Part shown: positions 8,591 through 15,925 of the stretch, piece by piece
How the letters are laid out: each line of letters opens with the position of its first letter
Position numbering within the stretch: the stretch's first letter is position 1
NCBI RefSeq assembly: GCF_010500835.1
Contig: NZ_JAAAMJ010000004.1
Span: forward strand, 1 to 64,000
Source of the DNA: Aurantimonas aggregata
GTDB taxonomy: Bacteria; Pseudomonadota; Alphaproteobacteria; Rhizobiales; Rhizobiaceae
Direction: 5' to 3'
Length of the DNA: 64,000 nt
Position numbers and translations under genes: made by a program
The notes under the pieces: generated by a model
What the model saw: only the letters and a program-made list of their open reading frames with translations
What the model was told of the DNA's origin: nothing
The model's database searches: none

Positions 8591-8929
8591 TCAGGCGCGG
8601 ACCCACACCTGCGTCTTGCAGAAGATGCTGAGGGCGCAGCCGGTGAGATTGAGCTGGTTGCCCTCGATCACCGCCGTGCCCTGATAGGTGCGGTCGTCGC
8701 GGGGATCGGTGACCGTCCCCTCGTAGCTGCTGCCGTTGCTGCTCATCTGGCCGGCCGGCTTGCCGGCGTGCTGGCCGGAGATCACCTCGGCGCAGAAGGC
8801 ACCGCCGCAGGCGCTGACCTCGACGATGCCGCCGCCGGGGGCGCGCCATTTGCCGAGAATGGGCTCCGCCGCAAGCGAAGCCGTCGATAGACTCAAGACC
8901 GCCATCGCGGCGAGCGCAAACCTCTTCAT
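8591..8929 (-). CDS. DUF2147 secreted protein (paralogue 1)
   Basis: The 112-residue product has a signal peptide (MKRFALAAMAVLSLSTASLAA) and a single DUF2147 domain: GKWRAPGGGIVEVSACGGAFCAEVI, the TVTDPRDDRTYQG core and NQLNLTGCALSIFCKTQVWVR at the end. DUF2147 is a small beta-rich periplasmic domain of unknown activity common in proteobacteria. Four cysteines at conserved places probably form disulfides. The start at 8929 has AGGA seven bases upstream. It converges with the GST gene at a shared terminator. Two further DUF2147 genes are close by. Confidence 0.85.
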   Translation of the reverse strand: MKRFALAAMAVLSLSTASLAAEPILGKWRAPGGGIVEVSACGGAFCAEVISGQHAGKPAGQMSSNGSSYEGTVTDPRDDRTYQGTAVIEGNQLNLTGCALSIFCKTQVWVRA

Positions 8930-9025
8930 GTCGTCGTCCTGTCTGATGATTGGCTTTATTCGCAACGACAATGCGCATCGCGCCGCCGGGTTGCGGCGCG
9001 GCCGATCACGCTCGCGGCAAGACCC

Positions 9026-9370
9026 TTACGGCCGGCGCCAGCTCTGCACGGTCTTGCAGAACATCTCCATCAGGCAGCCCTTGAGATCGAGCGCGTCGCC
9101 GCGCACCGTCATCGAGCCCTTGTAGGTCTTGCCGGCGCGGGGATCGGTGATCGTGCCCGGATATTCCGGCCCGGCACCTGAGACCTCGGCGATGCGCTGG
9201 CCCTGATAGGTGCCGGTGGCGACCGTCGAGCAGAAGCCGTTGCCGCACGGCGCCACCGTCACGCGTTCGCCGTTCTCGGTCAGCCAGTCGCCGGTGATGG
9301 CCTCGGCCGAGGCGGTGCCAGCGAGGCCGAACGAGACGATGGCCGCGAAGGCGAGACGGGCGAGGGTCAT
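9026..9370 (-). CDS. DUF2147 secreted protein (paralogue 2)
   Basis: A 114-residue secreted protein: signal peptide MTLARLAFAAIVSFGLAGTASA, then a DUF2147 domain (ITGDWLTENGERVTVAPCGNGFCSTV, GTITDPRAGKTYKGSM, LKGCLMEMFCKTVQSWRR). Its C-terminal GC..E/SIFCKTQ.W pattern is shared with the neighbour ending at 8591, and the cysteines align. A ribosome site (AGGAG) lies eight bases before the start. The two genes are about 95 bp apart on the same strand and probably arose by duplication. The function is unknown. Confidence 0.85.
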   Translation of the reverse strand: MTLARLAFAAIVSFGLAGTASAEAITGDWLTENGERVTVAPCGNGFCSTVATGTYQGQRIAEVSGAGPEYPGTITDPRAGKTYKGSMTVRGDALDLKGCLMEMFCKTVQSWRRP

Positions 9371-9510
9371 GGCGAAAGCTCCTGGCTGGATCGGCCCATG
9401 TCGGGGCGCAGTCACCGGAGGGTTTCTCGCGTCAATCCGTTGAAAATGCGACGGAGGACGATGTCCGGTTGGAGGAGTGGCGAGATGTCGCGTGGAATTT
9501 GCGGCTCGCC

Positions 9511-9575
9511 ACCCCCCTCTGCCTGCCGGCATCTCCCCCACAAGGGGGGAGATCGAGGCTTCGGTGCCTTGCGAA
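9511..9575 (+). repeat. Rhizobial palindromic intergenic repeat, single copy
   Basis: The core reads CCCCCCTCTGCCTGCCGG, then CATCTCCCCC ACAA GGGGGGAGATCG, forming a hairpin, and continues GAGGCTTCGGTGCC. About 60 bp match the copy at 10306. This resembles the RIME-type intergenic elements of rhizobia. Confidence 0.8.
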
Positions 9576-9651
9576 GTCGCGGACGTTTCGGCCGTCACGA
9601 TGAATTCAGGCCGCCCCAACCCGCAGACCCGAGGCCCCTTGCGCACGGCGC

Positions 9652-10152
9652 CTAAGGCCGGGGGCGAGGGGATACGACGGAATAGATGTTGTCGAAGGGC
9701 GGCGGCCCGACGACCGTGGAGCCATCGCTTTCGTTGGATGCCAGGACCGCGGCGAGATCCTCTCCCTTCAGGGTGCCGATAAGCCGGAAGGTTCTCTCGA
9801 GATTGCCGGGCGAGAAAACGATCAACATGCGGACGATGTTGTCGGACAGATTTCCCCATGCGTGGGGCGTTCCCCGTTTGACGGTCACGGAGTCGCCCGC
9901 CGACAGTTCGAAGGTCTGGTCGCCGCTGGTGAGGTGGACGCTGCCTTCCAGAACGACGAAGTGTTCCTCCTCGTTGGCGTGCACATGGAGGGGCACGCCG
10001 TTGCGAGGGTCGGCGACGATCTCGAGCATCGTGTAGAGGCCGCCGGTGTCCGCGGCGGAGGTGCGGATGATGAAGCGCTCGCCCGGCGTAACCTCCCACC
10101 ATTCGCTGCCGGCTGCGGGAGCGGCGGGCATCATGCTTGTCGAGATGTTCAA
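9652..10152 (-). CDS. Cupin-domain protein
   Basis: The 166-residue product has one cupin barrel: PLHVHANEEEHFVVLEGSVHL (metal-binding His, His, Glu and His) and GTPHAWGN (second cupin motif His). This fold appears in small dioxygenases, isomerases and storage or sensor proteins; the reaction here is unknown. The start appears to be TTG at 10152, because AAGGA lies seven bases upstream; ATG codons at about 10134 are too far from it. The gene is flanked by repeats on both sides and is probably transcribed alone. Confidence 0.8.
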   Translation of the reverse strand: MNISTSMMPAAPAAGSEWWEVTPGERFIIRTSAADTGGLYTMLEIVADPRNGVPLHVHANEEEHFVVLEGSVHLTSGDQTFELSAGDSVTVKRGTPHAWGNLSDNIVRMLIVFSPGNLERTFRLIGTLKGEDLAAVLASNESDGSTVVGPPPFDNIYSVVSPRPRP

Positions 10153-10680
10153 ACGACTGTCCTTCCTCGGATGATTGACACGGCGCCAAGCCTGAAGGCC
10201 TCGCGTTACGCCGCGGCTTCGACAGCCGAGTTTGGTGTTTCAATCGCAACCGATAGGTCGGGCGGCGGGACGGACGGATTTCCGGAGGGAGCACAGTGGC
10301 AGGCCACCCCCCTCTGCCTGCCGGCATCCCCCCCACAAGGGGGGAGATCGAGGCTTCGGTGCCTTCTGAAATCGCCGGCGTCCCTGACGTTGCTTTAGTC
10401 GACGTGATCTCTCCAGAGGCTCGCCACATGGCGCGCCTCTCCAGAAGGCCCGGCATATGGCGCCAGGTCTGGACGGGTGAGCCCCGAGACCGGTCCTATC
10501 GATCTCCCCCCTTGTGGGGGAGATGCTGGTAGGCAGAGGGGGGTATCGAGAGGCGCAGCGCTGAAGTGGCGGCGTAAGACAGAGAAGACCCGTTGACCGG
10601 CCGGCTGGCCTCCACCCGGACGCGCCAATCATGGAGCAGCGACCTGATTCCGACGCGGCCCCCGGCCGCCCCGCGCTCCT
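10153..10680. other. 528-bp gap between the cupin gene and bdcR
   Basis: No gene is seen. The middle is filled by the inverted-repeat element at 10306-10545; the flanks are GC-rich and unremarkable. Confidence 0.6.
10306..10545. repeat. MITE-like element: inverted pair of rhizobial palindromic repeats (A)
   Basis: The left arm, 10306-10350, and the right arm, 10500-10545, are inverted copies of the same sequence: the left has CCCCCCTCTGCCTGCCGG and a C5-ACAA-G6 hairpin, and the right reads the same on the minus strand. About 150 bp lie between them without an open frame. The structure looks like a non-autonomous element with about 45-bp inverted ends, and a transcript would fold into a long hairpin. 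Similar to the pair at 12165. Confidence 0.75.
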
Positions 10681-11274
10681 TCAGTCGGGAAGCGCCTGCG
10701 CGAGGGAGAGGCCGGCGAGGCGGGCGGTGGCGAGCAGCTGGTCGAGGCTGTGGCCGTTACGGGCCTTGGCGGAGAGCCCGAACATGGTGGTGCTGACGAA
10801 GTCGGTCACCCGCTCGGCGTCCGCGGGATAACGGGCGGCGACGTATTGCCGGATCGCCGCCTCCGCGGCGAGGTTGAAGACGAGGGCCGCCGCGCGCGCC
10901 TTCGGATCGCTGCAGCGGGTCCCTTCGACCACCACGCAGCCTGCGGCGGCGGGATCGGCGGCGTAGCGGCGGGCGGCTTCCTCCAGCAAGGCGAGAAGAC
11001 ACACGGCAACGGGACGGTCGGGCCGCAGCAGCTCGGCCAACGGAAGCGCACCGGTGTCGGCATAGCGCTCGAGGACGCGGGCATAGAGCCCGGGCTTGTT
11101 GCCGAACGCGGCGTAGAAGCTCGGCGGGTTGATGCCGAGCGCCTCGGTCAGATCCGCGACGCTGACCGCATCGTAGCCGCGCGCATGGAAGAGCTGCTGG
11201 GCGGTGGCGACGGCCTCGTCGGGATCGAAGCCACGGGGGCGGCCGCGCCGGCGCGGAGTATTTGTACGGTCCAT
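10681..11274 (-). CDS. bdcR: TetR-family repressor BdcR-like
   Basis: The 197-residue product has an N-terminal TetR helix-turn-helix (PDEAVATAQQLFHARGYDAVSVADLTEALGINPPSFYAAFGNKPGLY, residues about 18-62) and a helical ligand-binding domain. It is divergent from bdcA, as in E. coli, where the TetR-type repressor BdcR (YjgJ) controls bdcA (YjgI). The assignment rests mainly on this pairing. The intergenic region contains inverted repeats overlapping its own start codon, which suggests autorepression. The inducing ligand is not known to me. Confidence 0.85.
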   Translation of the reverse strand: MDRTNTPRRRGRPRGFDPDEAVATAQQLFHARGYDAVSVADLTEALGINPPSFYAAFGNKPGLYARVLERYADTGALPLAELLRPDRPVAVCLLALLEEAARRYAADPAAAGCVVVEGTRCSDPKARAAALVFNLAAEAAIRQYVAARYPADAERVTDFVSTTMFGLSAKARNGHSLDQLLATARLAGLSLAQALPD

Positions 11275-11295
11275 TACAAAATACCTTGACGGGTA
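11261..11295. promoter_or_regulatory. Candidate BdcR operators in the bdcR-bdcA intergenic region
   Basis: Two inverted repeats lie side by side: TTTGTA (11261-11266) with TACAAA (11275-11280), overlapping the bdcR start codon, and ATACC (11281-11285) with GGTAT (11291-11295). They lie between divergent genes, as is usual for TetR-type operators. Binding here would repress bdcR and probably bdcA. Which repeat is used is inferred only. Confidence 0.45.
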
Positions 11296-11347
11296 TGATT
11301 TCGAAGATTTATGTAGTGCTCCTTAAGTTAATCGCAAGGAGGGCCCG

Positions 11348-12061
11348 ATGGCCGCATTCGAAGGAAAGTCCGTATTGGTTCTCGGCGGCAGCCGCGGGAT
11401 CGGCGCCGCCATCGTGCGGCGGTTTGCGGCCGATGGCGCGGCGGTGACCTTCACCTATGCCGGCTCGCGCGAGGCGGCCGAGCAGCTCGCAGCGGAGACC
11501 GGCAGCACCGCGGCCCAGACAGACAGCGCCGACCGGGACGCGGTGATCGCGCGCGTCCGCGACAGCGGCCCGCTGGACGTGCTGGTGGTGAATTCCGGGT
11601 TCGCAGTCCTCGGTGACCCACTGGAACAGGATCCGGACGCGATCGACCGGCTGTTCCGGGTCAATGTCCACGCCCCTTACCACGCCTCGGTCGAAGCGGC
11701 GCGGCAGATGCCCGAGGGCGGCCGGATCATCGTGATCGGGTCGGTCAACGGCGACCGGATGCCCATTGCGGGCATGGCCTCCTACGCGGTCAGCAAGTCC
11801 GCCCTGCAGGGAATGGCGCGAGGGCTGGCGCGGGACTTCGGGCCGCGCGGCATCACGATCAACGTGGTGCAGCCCGGGCCGATCGATACCGATGCGAACC
11901 CCGCGGACGGGCCGATGAAGGACCTGATGCACAGCTTCATGGCGATCAAGCGCCACGGGCGGCCCGAGGAGGTCGCCGGGATGGTGGCATGGCTCGCCGG
12001 GCCGGAGGCCGGCTTCGTGACCGGCGCCATGCACACGATCGACGGCGCCTTCGGCGCATAG
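11348..12061 (+). CDS. bdcA: SDR-family oxidoreductase BdcA-like (c-di-GMP-binding biofilm dispersal mediator)
   Basis: The 237-residue product is a short-chain dehydrogenase with the Gly-rich cofactor motif GGSRGIGAA (about residues 13-21), a catalytic serine in GSVNGDR and the YxxxK motif (YAVSKSALQ). Long runs, such as NVHAPYHASVEAARQMPEG and ITINVVQPGPIDTDANP, are very close to what I recall of E. coli BdcA. BdcA was reported in E. coli to bind cyclic di-GMP and promote biofilm dispersal; whether it also oxidises a substrate is unclear. AAGGAGGG precedes the start. It is divergent from the TetR gene bdcR. Confidence 0.9.
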   Translation: MAAFEGKSVLVLGGSRGIGAAIVRRFAADGAAVTFTYAGSREAAEQLAAETGSTAAQTDSADRDAVIARVRDSGPLDVLVVNSGFAVLGDPLEQDPDAIDRLFRVNVHAPYHASVEAARQMPEGGRIIVIGSVNGDRMPIAGMASYAVSKSALQGMARGLARDFGPRGITINVVQPGPIDTDANPADGPMKDLMHSFMAIKRHGRPEEVAGMVAWLAGPEAGFVTGAMHTIDGAFGA

Positions 12062-12447
12062 CCTGCGGCTTCCAGGGGGACGGTTGGACTCGACGCTCCT
12101 GTCACCATGGGTGCGTTGCGCGGAGCGGCGACGACAGGTCGTCAGGAAAGGCGGCAGGCGGGGATACCCCCCTCTGGGCTGCCGCCCATCTCCCCCACAA
12201 GGGGGGAGATCGACGCTTCAACGCGTCCGCGAAAACCGAGGGTTGTAGCGGTCGCCGAGGTCAGGTCCGCTCCTTCGGAGCTTCCGCCATGCGCCGCCAA
12301 CCGAAAAGGATGCGCGGCGCCGACCTCTCGATCTCCCCCCTTGTGGGGGAGATGCCGGCAGGCAGAGGGGGGTGTGTCAGCAGCCCCCCGCGCAAGACGG
12401 CTCCGGTTCCAGCCGAGCCGCGCGAACCCCGCCCGCGCTACCCGCGC
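12062..12447. other. 386-bp gap holding an inverted-repeat element
   Basis: No gene is seen between bdcA and the DUF2147 gene that ends at 12448; the repeat pair at 12165-12374 fills most of it. Confidence 0.6.
12165..12374. repeat. MITE-like element: inverted pair of rhizobial palindromic repeats (B)
   Basis: The left arm (12165-12213) and right arm (12327-12374) are inverted copies of the CCCCCCTCTG...CATCTCCCCCACAAGGGGGGAGATCG repeat. They flank about 115 bp that do not match the interior of the element at 10306, so only the ends are shared. Each arm also contains its own short hairpin. Confidence 0.75.
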
Positions 12448-12795
12448 TCAGATCCGGTTGAGCGTCTGCGAACGGCAGATCAGGCCGCCGAGGACGCAGC
12501 CGGAGATCGACAGGGTCGAGCCGGACAGCTGACCCTTGCCGGAATACTGCTTGCCGCCCTTGGTGTAGTCGGTGACCGTGCCCGAGTACTGGCCGTTGCC
12601 GGCCGGCGCCATCTGGCCGAAGGTCTTTCCCTTGTGGGGACCGGTCACGTAGGTCAGGCAGAAGCCGCCCGAGCAGGGCGCGATCTGCGCGTCGTAACCG
12701 GACGGCATCTTCCACTTGCCCTCGATCGGATCGGCAGCGGCGGCGCCCGTCAGGGCCAGGCCGAAGGCGGCGGCGGCAAACATCAGTTGCTTCAT
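12448..12795 (-). CDS. DUF2147 secreted protein (paralogue 3)
   Basis: The 115-residue product has a signal peptide (MKQLMFAAAAFGLALTGAAAA) and a DUF2147 domain (IEGKWKMPSGYDAQIAPCSGGFCLTYV, GTVTDYTKGGKQYSGKG, LSISGCVLGGLICRSQTLNR). It is clearly related to the two DUF2147 genes at 8591 and 9026 but more divergent, with GGLICRSQ in place of the FCKTQ ending. GGAGG stands eight bases before the start. The role is unknown, probably periplasmic. Confidence 0.85.
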   Translation of the reverse strand: MKQLMFAAAAFGLALTGAAAADPIEGKWKMPSGYDAQIAPCSGGFCLTYVTGPHKGKTFGQMAPAGNGQYSGTVTDYTKGGKQYSGKGQLSGSTLSISGCVLGGLICRSQTLNRI

Positions 12796-13158
12796 GGATC
12801 ATTCCTCCCGTTGATGGGGACGCCGGCTGCTCCCGAAGCCGTTGCTTCCCTGAACGTAAGAGTAACCCAACCGCTCGAAAGCGCAACACGGGGCGTGCGG
12901 CGGCCGAAGCGGGCAGGTGGAGACTTGCCGATCGATCGGCAGGGTTATCGCCGGGTGAACGACGGATGCGCCCCGGGTCGATCCGTGGATATGATTAGCC
13001 GAAGTATTTCAGGGCCTTGCCGGCACATGCTGCAGCGTTGCGGGCGGCCGGCGTTCAGGACCAATTAAGCTCAAACTTTAAGTAGCTCTTCAGCCGCGCC
13101 GGTCATTCTTCTGTCCATCGAAAGCCAACGATCAAGAGCGACAGGGACGCGAAGAAAC
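12796..13158. other. 363-bp gap, nothing recognised
   Basis: Between the diverging DUF2147 and Sel1-like genes. The part nearest the Sel1-like gene (13060-13130) is relatively AT-rich and probably holds its promoter, but I cannot assign boxes. Confidence 0.4.
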
Positions 13159-13431
13159 ATGGCTCGCATCGATTTCCAGAACTACGCCGACGAGGCCGCC
13201 AACGGCGCGCTGTTCGTCGGCGCCGACCTCCTGTTCGATCTCGGCATGCGCGCCGCCTTGGGGCGCGATGGCGCGGTCGACCGCGTGGCGGCGCACATGT
13301 ATTTCAACCTCGCCGACCGGAAGGGCTGCGAACGCGCCGCCTTCCACCGCCAGGACATGGCGGGGCAGATGACCAGGAGCGAGATCGCCACGGCGCTCCG
13401 CTCGGCCCGCGAGTGGCTGACGCGCCACTGA
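13159..13431 (+). CDS. Small Sel1-like repeat protein
   Basis: The 90-residue product contains one Sel1-like (TPR-type) repeat in which DRVAAHMYFNLADRKGCERAAFHR matches the pattern of larger Sel1 proteins, followed by the conserved ending MTRSEIATALRSAREWLTRH. Small one-repeat proteins with this ending are common in Hyphomicrobiales and have no assigned function; Sel1 repeats mediate protein contacts. No signal peptide is seen, so it is probably cytoplasmic. Confidence 0.7.
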   Translation: MARIDFQNYADEAANGALFVGADLLFDLGMRAALGRDGAVDRVAAHMYFNLADRKGCERAAFHRQDMAGQMTRSEIATALRSAREWLTRH

Positions 13432-13500
13432 CATCAGCGACTTGCCGGCCAATCCTGAATCAGGATCAGAGATCGCTGAGGCTCCCAGCCGCTGTCCGGC

Positions 13501-14616
13501 TCATGCCGCCTGCGGCGCGCCGACCTCGTCGAGGGCAGCTTCCAGCGCGGTCTCCAGCAGCGCCATATCGGCCTCGGTCCCGACGGTGACGCGGATCATC
13601 CGGTCGAGCGGCGCGACGCCCGGCATGCGGATGAAGACGCCGCGGCGCAATACGCCGTCGAGGATTGCCCGCGCACGCACCCCATCGCCGCCGCAATCGA
13701 TGGCGACGAAATTGGTCGCCGAGGGCAGCGGCCGCAGCCCCAGCCGCGTCGCGATGGCGGCAAGCTGCGATCGGGCCGCGATGATCTTAGCCACGGTGGC
13801 TTCCAGATAGGCCTGGTCGGCGAGCGCCGCGACGGCGCCGGCCTGCGCCATCCGCGACACGCCGAAATGGTTTCGCACCTTGTCGAATTGCGCGACGGTC
13901 TCGGGCTCGCCCACCGCATAGGCGACGCGCACGCCGGCCATGCCGTAGGCCTTGGAGAAGGTGCGGAAGCGCAGAAGGTTCGGCCGCATCAGCGTGATCG
14001 GCGGCATCGCCGAGGCCGGTGCGAGGTCGCCATAGGCCTCGTCCAGCACCAGGATCGTTTCCTCCGGCGTTTCGGCGATGAGCCGCTCGACGGCGTTCGC
14101 ATCGTGCCAGGAGCCGGTCGGGTTGTCCGGATTGGCGAAATAGAGGAGCTTCGGCCGCACCGCCTTCGCCCGTACGAGTAACGCGTCGATGTCCTCGTGG
14201 TCGTCGCCCCGGTAGGGGACGAAGTCGAGCACCGCGCCGTGGCCGGCGACATGGTAGTTGAACGTCGGATAGGCGCCGCGCGAGGTGACGACGCGGTCGC
14301 CGGGATCGCAGGCGAGATGCACCAGATGGCCGAGCAGCCCATCGATGCCTTCGCCGACCGCGACGTTCTCGATCCCGATGCCGTGATGGGCGGCGATCGC
14401 CTGCTTGAGGTCGTAGTGCTCCGGATCGCCATAGGCCCAGCTCTGCCGGGCCGCCGCAGCCATCGCCTCGAGCACCAGCGGCGAGGGGCCGAAGACGCTC
14501 TCGTTGGCACCGAGCCGCGCCTTGAAGCGCACGCCGGTTCTGCGTTCGATGGTTTCCGGCCCGACGAAGGGCACGGTGGCGGGCAGCGAGCGGGCGAGGT
14601 CGGTGAAGAGCGGCAT
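13501..14616 (-). CDS. PLP-dependent aminotransferase, HisC-like
   Basis: The 371-residue product is a fold-type I aminotransferase of the histidinol-phosphate aminotransferase group: LGANESVFGPSP near the N-terminus, YFANPDNPTGSW, the D..Y pair in LDEAYGDLAP, the PLP lysine in RTFSKAYGMAGVRVAYA, and a C-terminal RVTVGT arginine. HisC converts imidazole acetol phosphate and glutamate to histidinol phosphate. It is not in a his operon here, so it could be a second copy acting on another substrate such as an aromatic amino acid. The start at 14616 gives the normal family length. The gamma-carbonic anhydrase-like gene lies 41 bp upstream on the same strand. Confidence 0.8.
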   Translation of the reverse strand: MPLFTDLARSLPATVPFVGPETIERRTGVRFKARLGANESVFGPSPLVLEAMAAAARQSWAYGDPEHYDLKQAIAAHHGIGIENVAVGEGIDGLLGHLVHLACDPGDRVVTSRGAYPTFNYHVAGHGAVLDFVPYRGDDHEDIDALLVRAKAVRPKLLYFANPDNPTGSWHDANAVERLIAETPEETILVLDEAYGDLAPASAMPPITLMRPNLLRFRTFSKAYGMAGVRVAYAVGEPETVAQFDKVRNHFGVSRMAQAGAVAALADQAYLEATVAKIIAARSQLAAIATRLGLRPLPSATNFVAIDCGGDGVRARAILDGVLRRGVFIRMPGVAPLDRMIRVTVGTEADMALLETALEAALDEVGAPQAA

Positions 14617-14657
14617 GGTCTGGTCCGGCGGTGGCGAGGAAACGGCGGGCGAGGGTG

Positions 14658-15230
14658 TCAGGCGCGGGCGGTCCGAACGGTGGCGACCCGGCCGGGTACC
14701 TCGTCGAGCCGTTCCAGCCCTTCGGCGAACCGCTTGGCATTGTGGACATAATGCGCGGCGGAAGCCCGGAGCTTTTCCGCCGCCGCCTCGTCCAGCGTGC
14801 GCGCAACCTTGGCCGGCGAGCCGACGATCAGCGAGTTGTCGGGAAATTCCTTGCCCTCGGTGACCAGCGCATTGGCGCCGACGATCGAGTTCCTGCCGAT
14901 GCGCGCGCCGTTGAGGATCGTCGCGCCCATGCCGACCAGCGAGTTGTCGCCGATCGTGCAGCCATGGACGATGGCCGAATGGCCGATCGTGCAACCGGCG
15001 CCGATGGTCAGCGGAAAGCCCGCATCGCTGTGGAGCGAGCAATTGTCCTGGACGTTCGAGCCTTCGCCGATGGTCATCCATTCGTTGTCGCCGCGCAGCA
15101 CGGCGCCGAACCAGATGCCGACATCGGCGCCCAGCCGGACGCGGCCGATGACATGCGCGCCGGGCGCAACGAACGCCGAGCCGTCTTCCGGCAGTTCCGG
15201 CCTGTCGCCATCGAGGGCGTAGATCGCCAT
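14658..15230 (-). CDS. Gamma-carbonic anhydrase-like hexapeptide-repeat protein
   Basis: The 190-residue product is a left-handed beta-helix with hexapeptide repeats ([40 protein letters not shown]...). It has the gamma-class zinc-site histidines ([16 protein letters not shown]) and the metal-near Asn-Gln pair (VQDN). Homologues include YrdA/PaaY-type proteins, some with carbonic anhydrase activity. The start at 15230 is set by GGAGG six bases upstream. It is followed by the HisC-like gene. Confidence 0.85.
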   Translation of the reverse strand: MAIYALDGDRPELPEDGSAFVAPGAHVIGRVRLGADVGIWFGAVLRGDNEWMTIGEGSNVQDNCSLHSDAGFPLTIGAGCTIGHSAIVHGCTIGDNSLVGMGATILNGARIGRNSIVGANALVTEGKEFPDNSLIVGSPAKVARTLDEAAAEKLRASAAHYVHNAKRFAEGLERLDEVPGRVATVRTARA

Positions 15231-15309
15231 GGTTTCCTCCCGCTTTTTGGAGCGGACCCTGCGACAGCTCCCGGCGGGAATCAAGCGGCGCGGGCAGGGC
15301 GCAACGCAA

Positions 15310-15339
15310 AGCCGCCGGCGACATGTGTCACCGGCGGCT
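15310..15339 (-). terminator. Hairpin terminator downstream of the ferritin-like gene
   Basis: AGCCGCCGG (15310-15318) pairs with CCGGCGGCT (15331-15339), with an extra GAC/GTC pairing inside. On the minus strand it is followed by TTTGCGTT, placed just after the gene ending at 15366. Confidence 0.6.
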
Positions 15340-15365
15340 CGATTCTTCCCGCAAGGAAGACGGCG

Positions 15366-15815
15366 CTACAGCGCGGCGGCGGTCTCTTCCATCCAGGCGC
15401 GGTGGCGACGCTCGTCGGCGAGCGCCTTGGCGAAGAACGCACGCGACTTCTCGATCGCATCGGGATGGGAGGCGGCCCGCTCGTAGGCGGTGACGGTGTC
15501 GTCCTCGTTGGTCTTCATCGCCTTGAGGATGGCGCCGTCACCCATGAGGTTGGCGAGCGCGATCTTGCCGGTGGTCAGCATCTGCTTCATGTCGCCTTCG
15601 AGCGGCGCCTCGGCGCCGGTCTCGGCGGCGATTTCGTTGAGCACGTCGAGATGCTGGAGATGGTCCTGCCGGAAGGCCGCGACCTGCTGGCTGAGCGCCG
15701 GGTCGGACAGCTTTTCGATGGTGGATTCGTAGGCGGCGATCGCGTCCCGCTCGAGCAGGATGAGGTCGCGGACGAGACCCTTGATCTCGACCTCGTTTCC
15801 GACGGTGGTGGCCAT
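15366..15815 (-). CDS. Ferritin-like four-helix protein (DUF2383/PA2169 type)
   Basis: The 149-residue product is almost entirely helical and contains the repeated ExxH-like pattern of ferritin-like proteins: LERDAIAAYESTIEKL, DHLQHLDVL, DTVTAYERAAS and DERRHRAWME. Each helix contributes Glu or His residues fit to hold a di-metal site. The DUF2383 family is uncharacterised but often associated with stress. It is a single gene between the gamma-carbonic anhydrase gene and ligD and has its own terminator. Confidence 0.75.
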   Translation of the reverse strand: MATTVGNEVEIKGLVRDLILLERDAIAAYESTIEKLSDPALSQQVAAFRQDHLQHLDVLNEIAAETGAEAPLEGDMKQMLTTGKIALANLMGDGAILKAMKTNEDDTVTAYERAASHPDAIEKSRAFFAKALADERRHRAWMEETAAAL

Positions 15816-15925
15816 GGGAAAGCTCCCTTCGTTCCGTTGATGGTTGCCAGGAAAAGTCGGCCGGCCGGGGAGCCGTTCCCGAATCGGGGTGGGTGTTTTC
15901 GGTCACGGCGAAAGGTCGGTGCCTG

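Noticed and set aside
9511-12374. CRISPR array from repeated sequences
   Set aside because: Repeats are few, inverted and unevenly spaced, with no cas genes.
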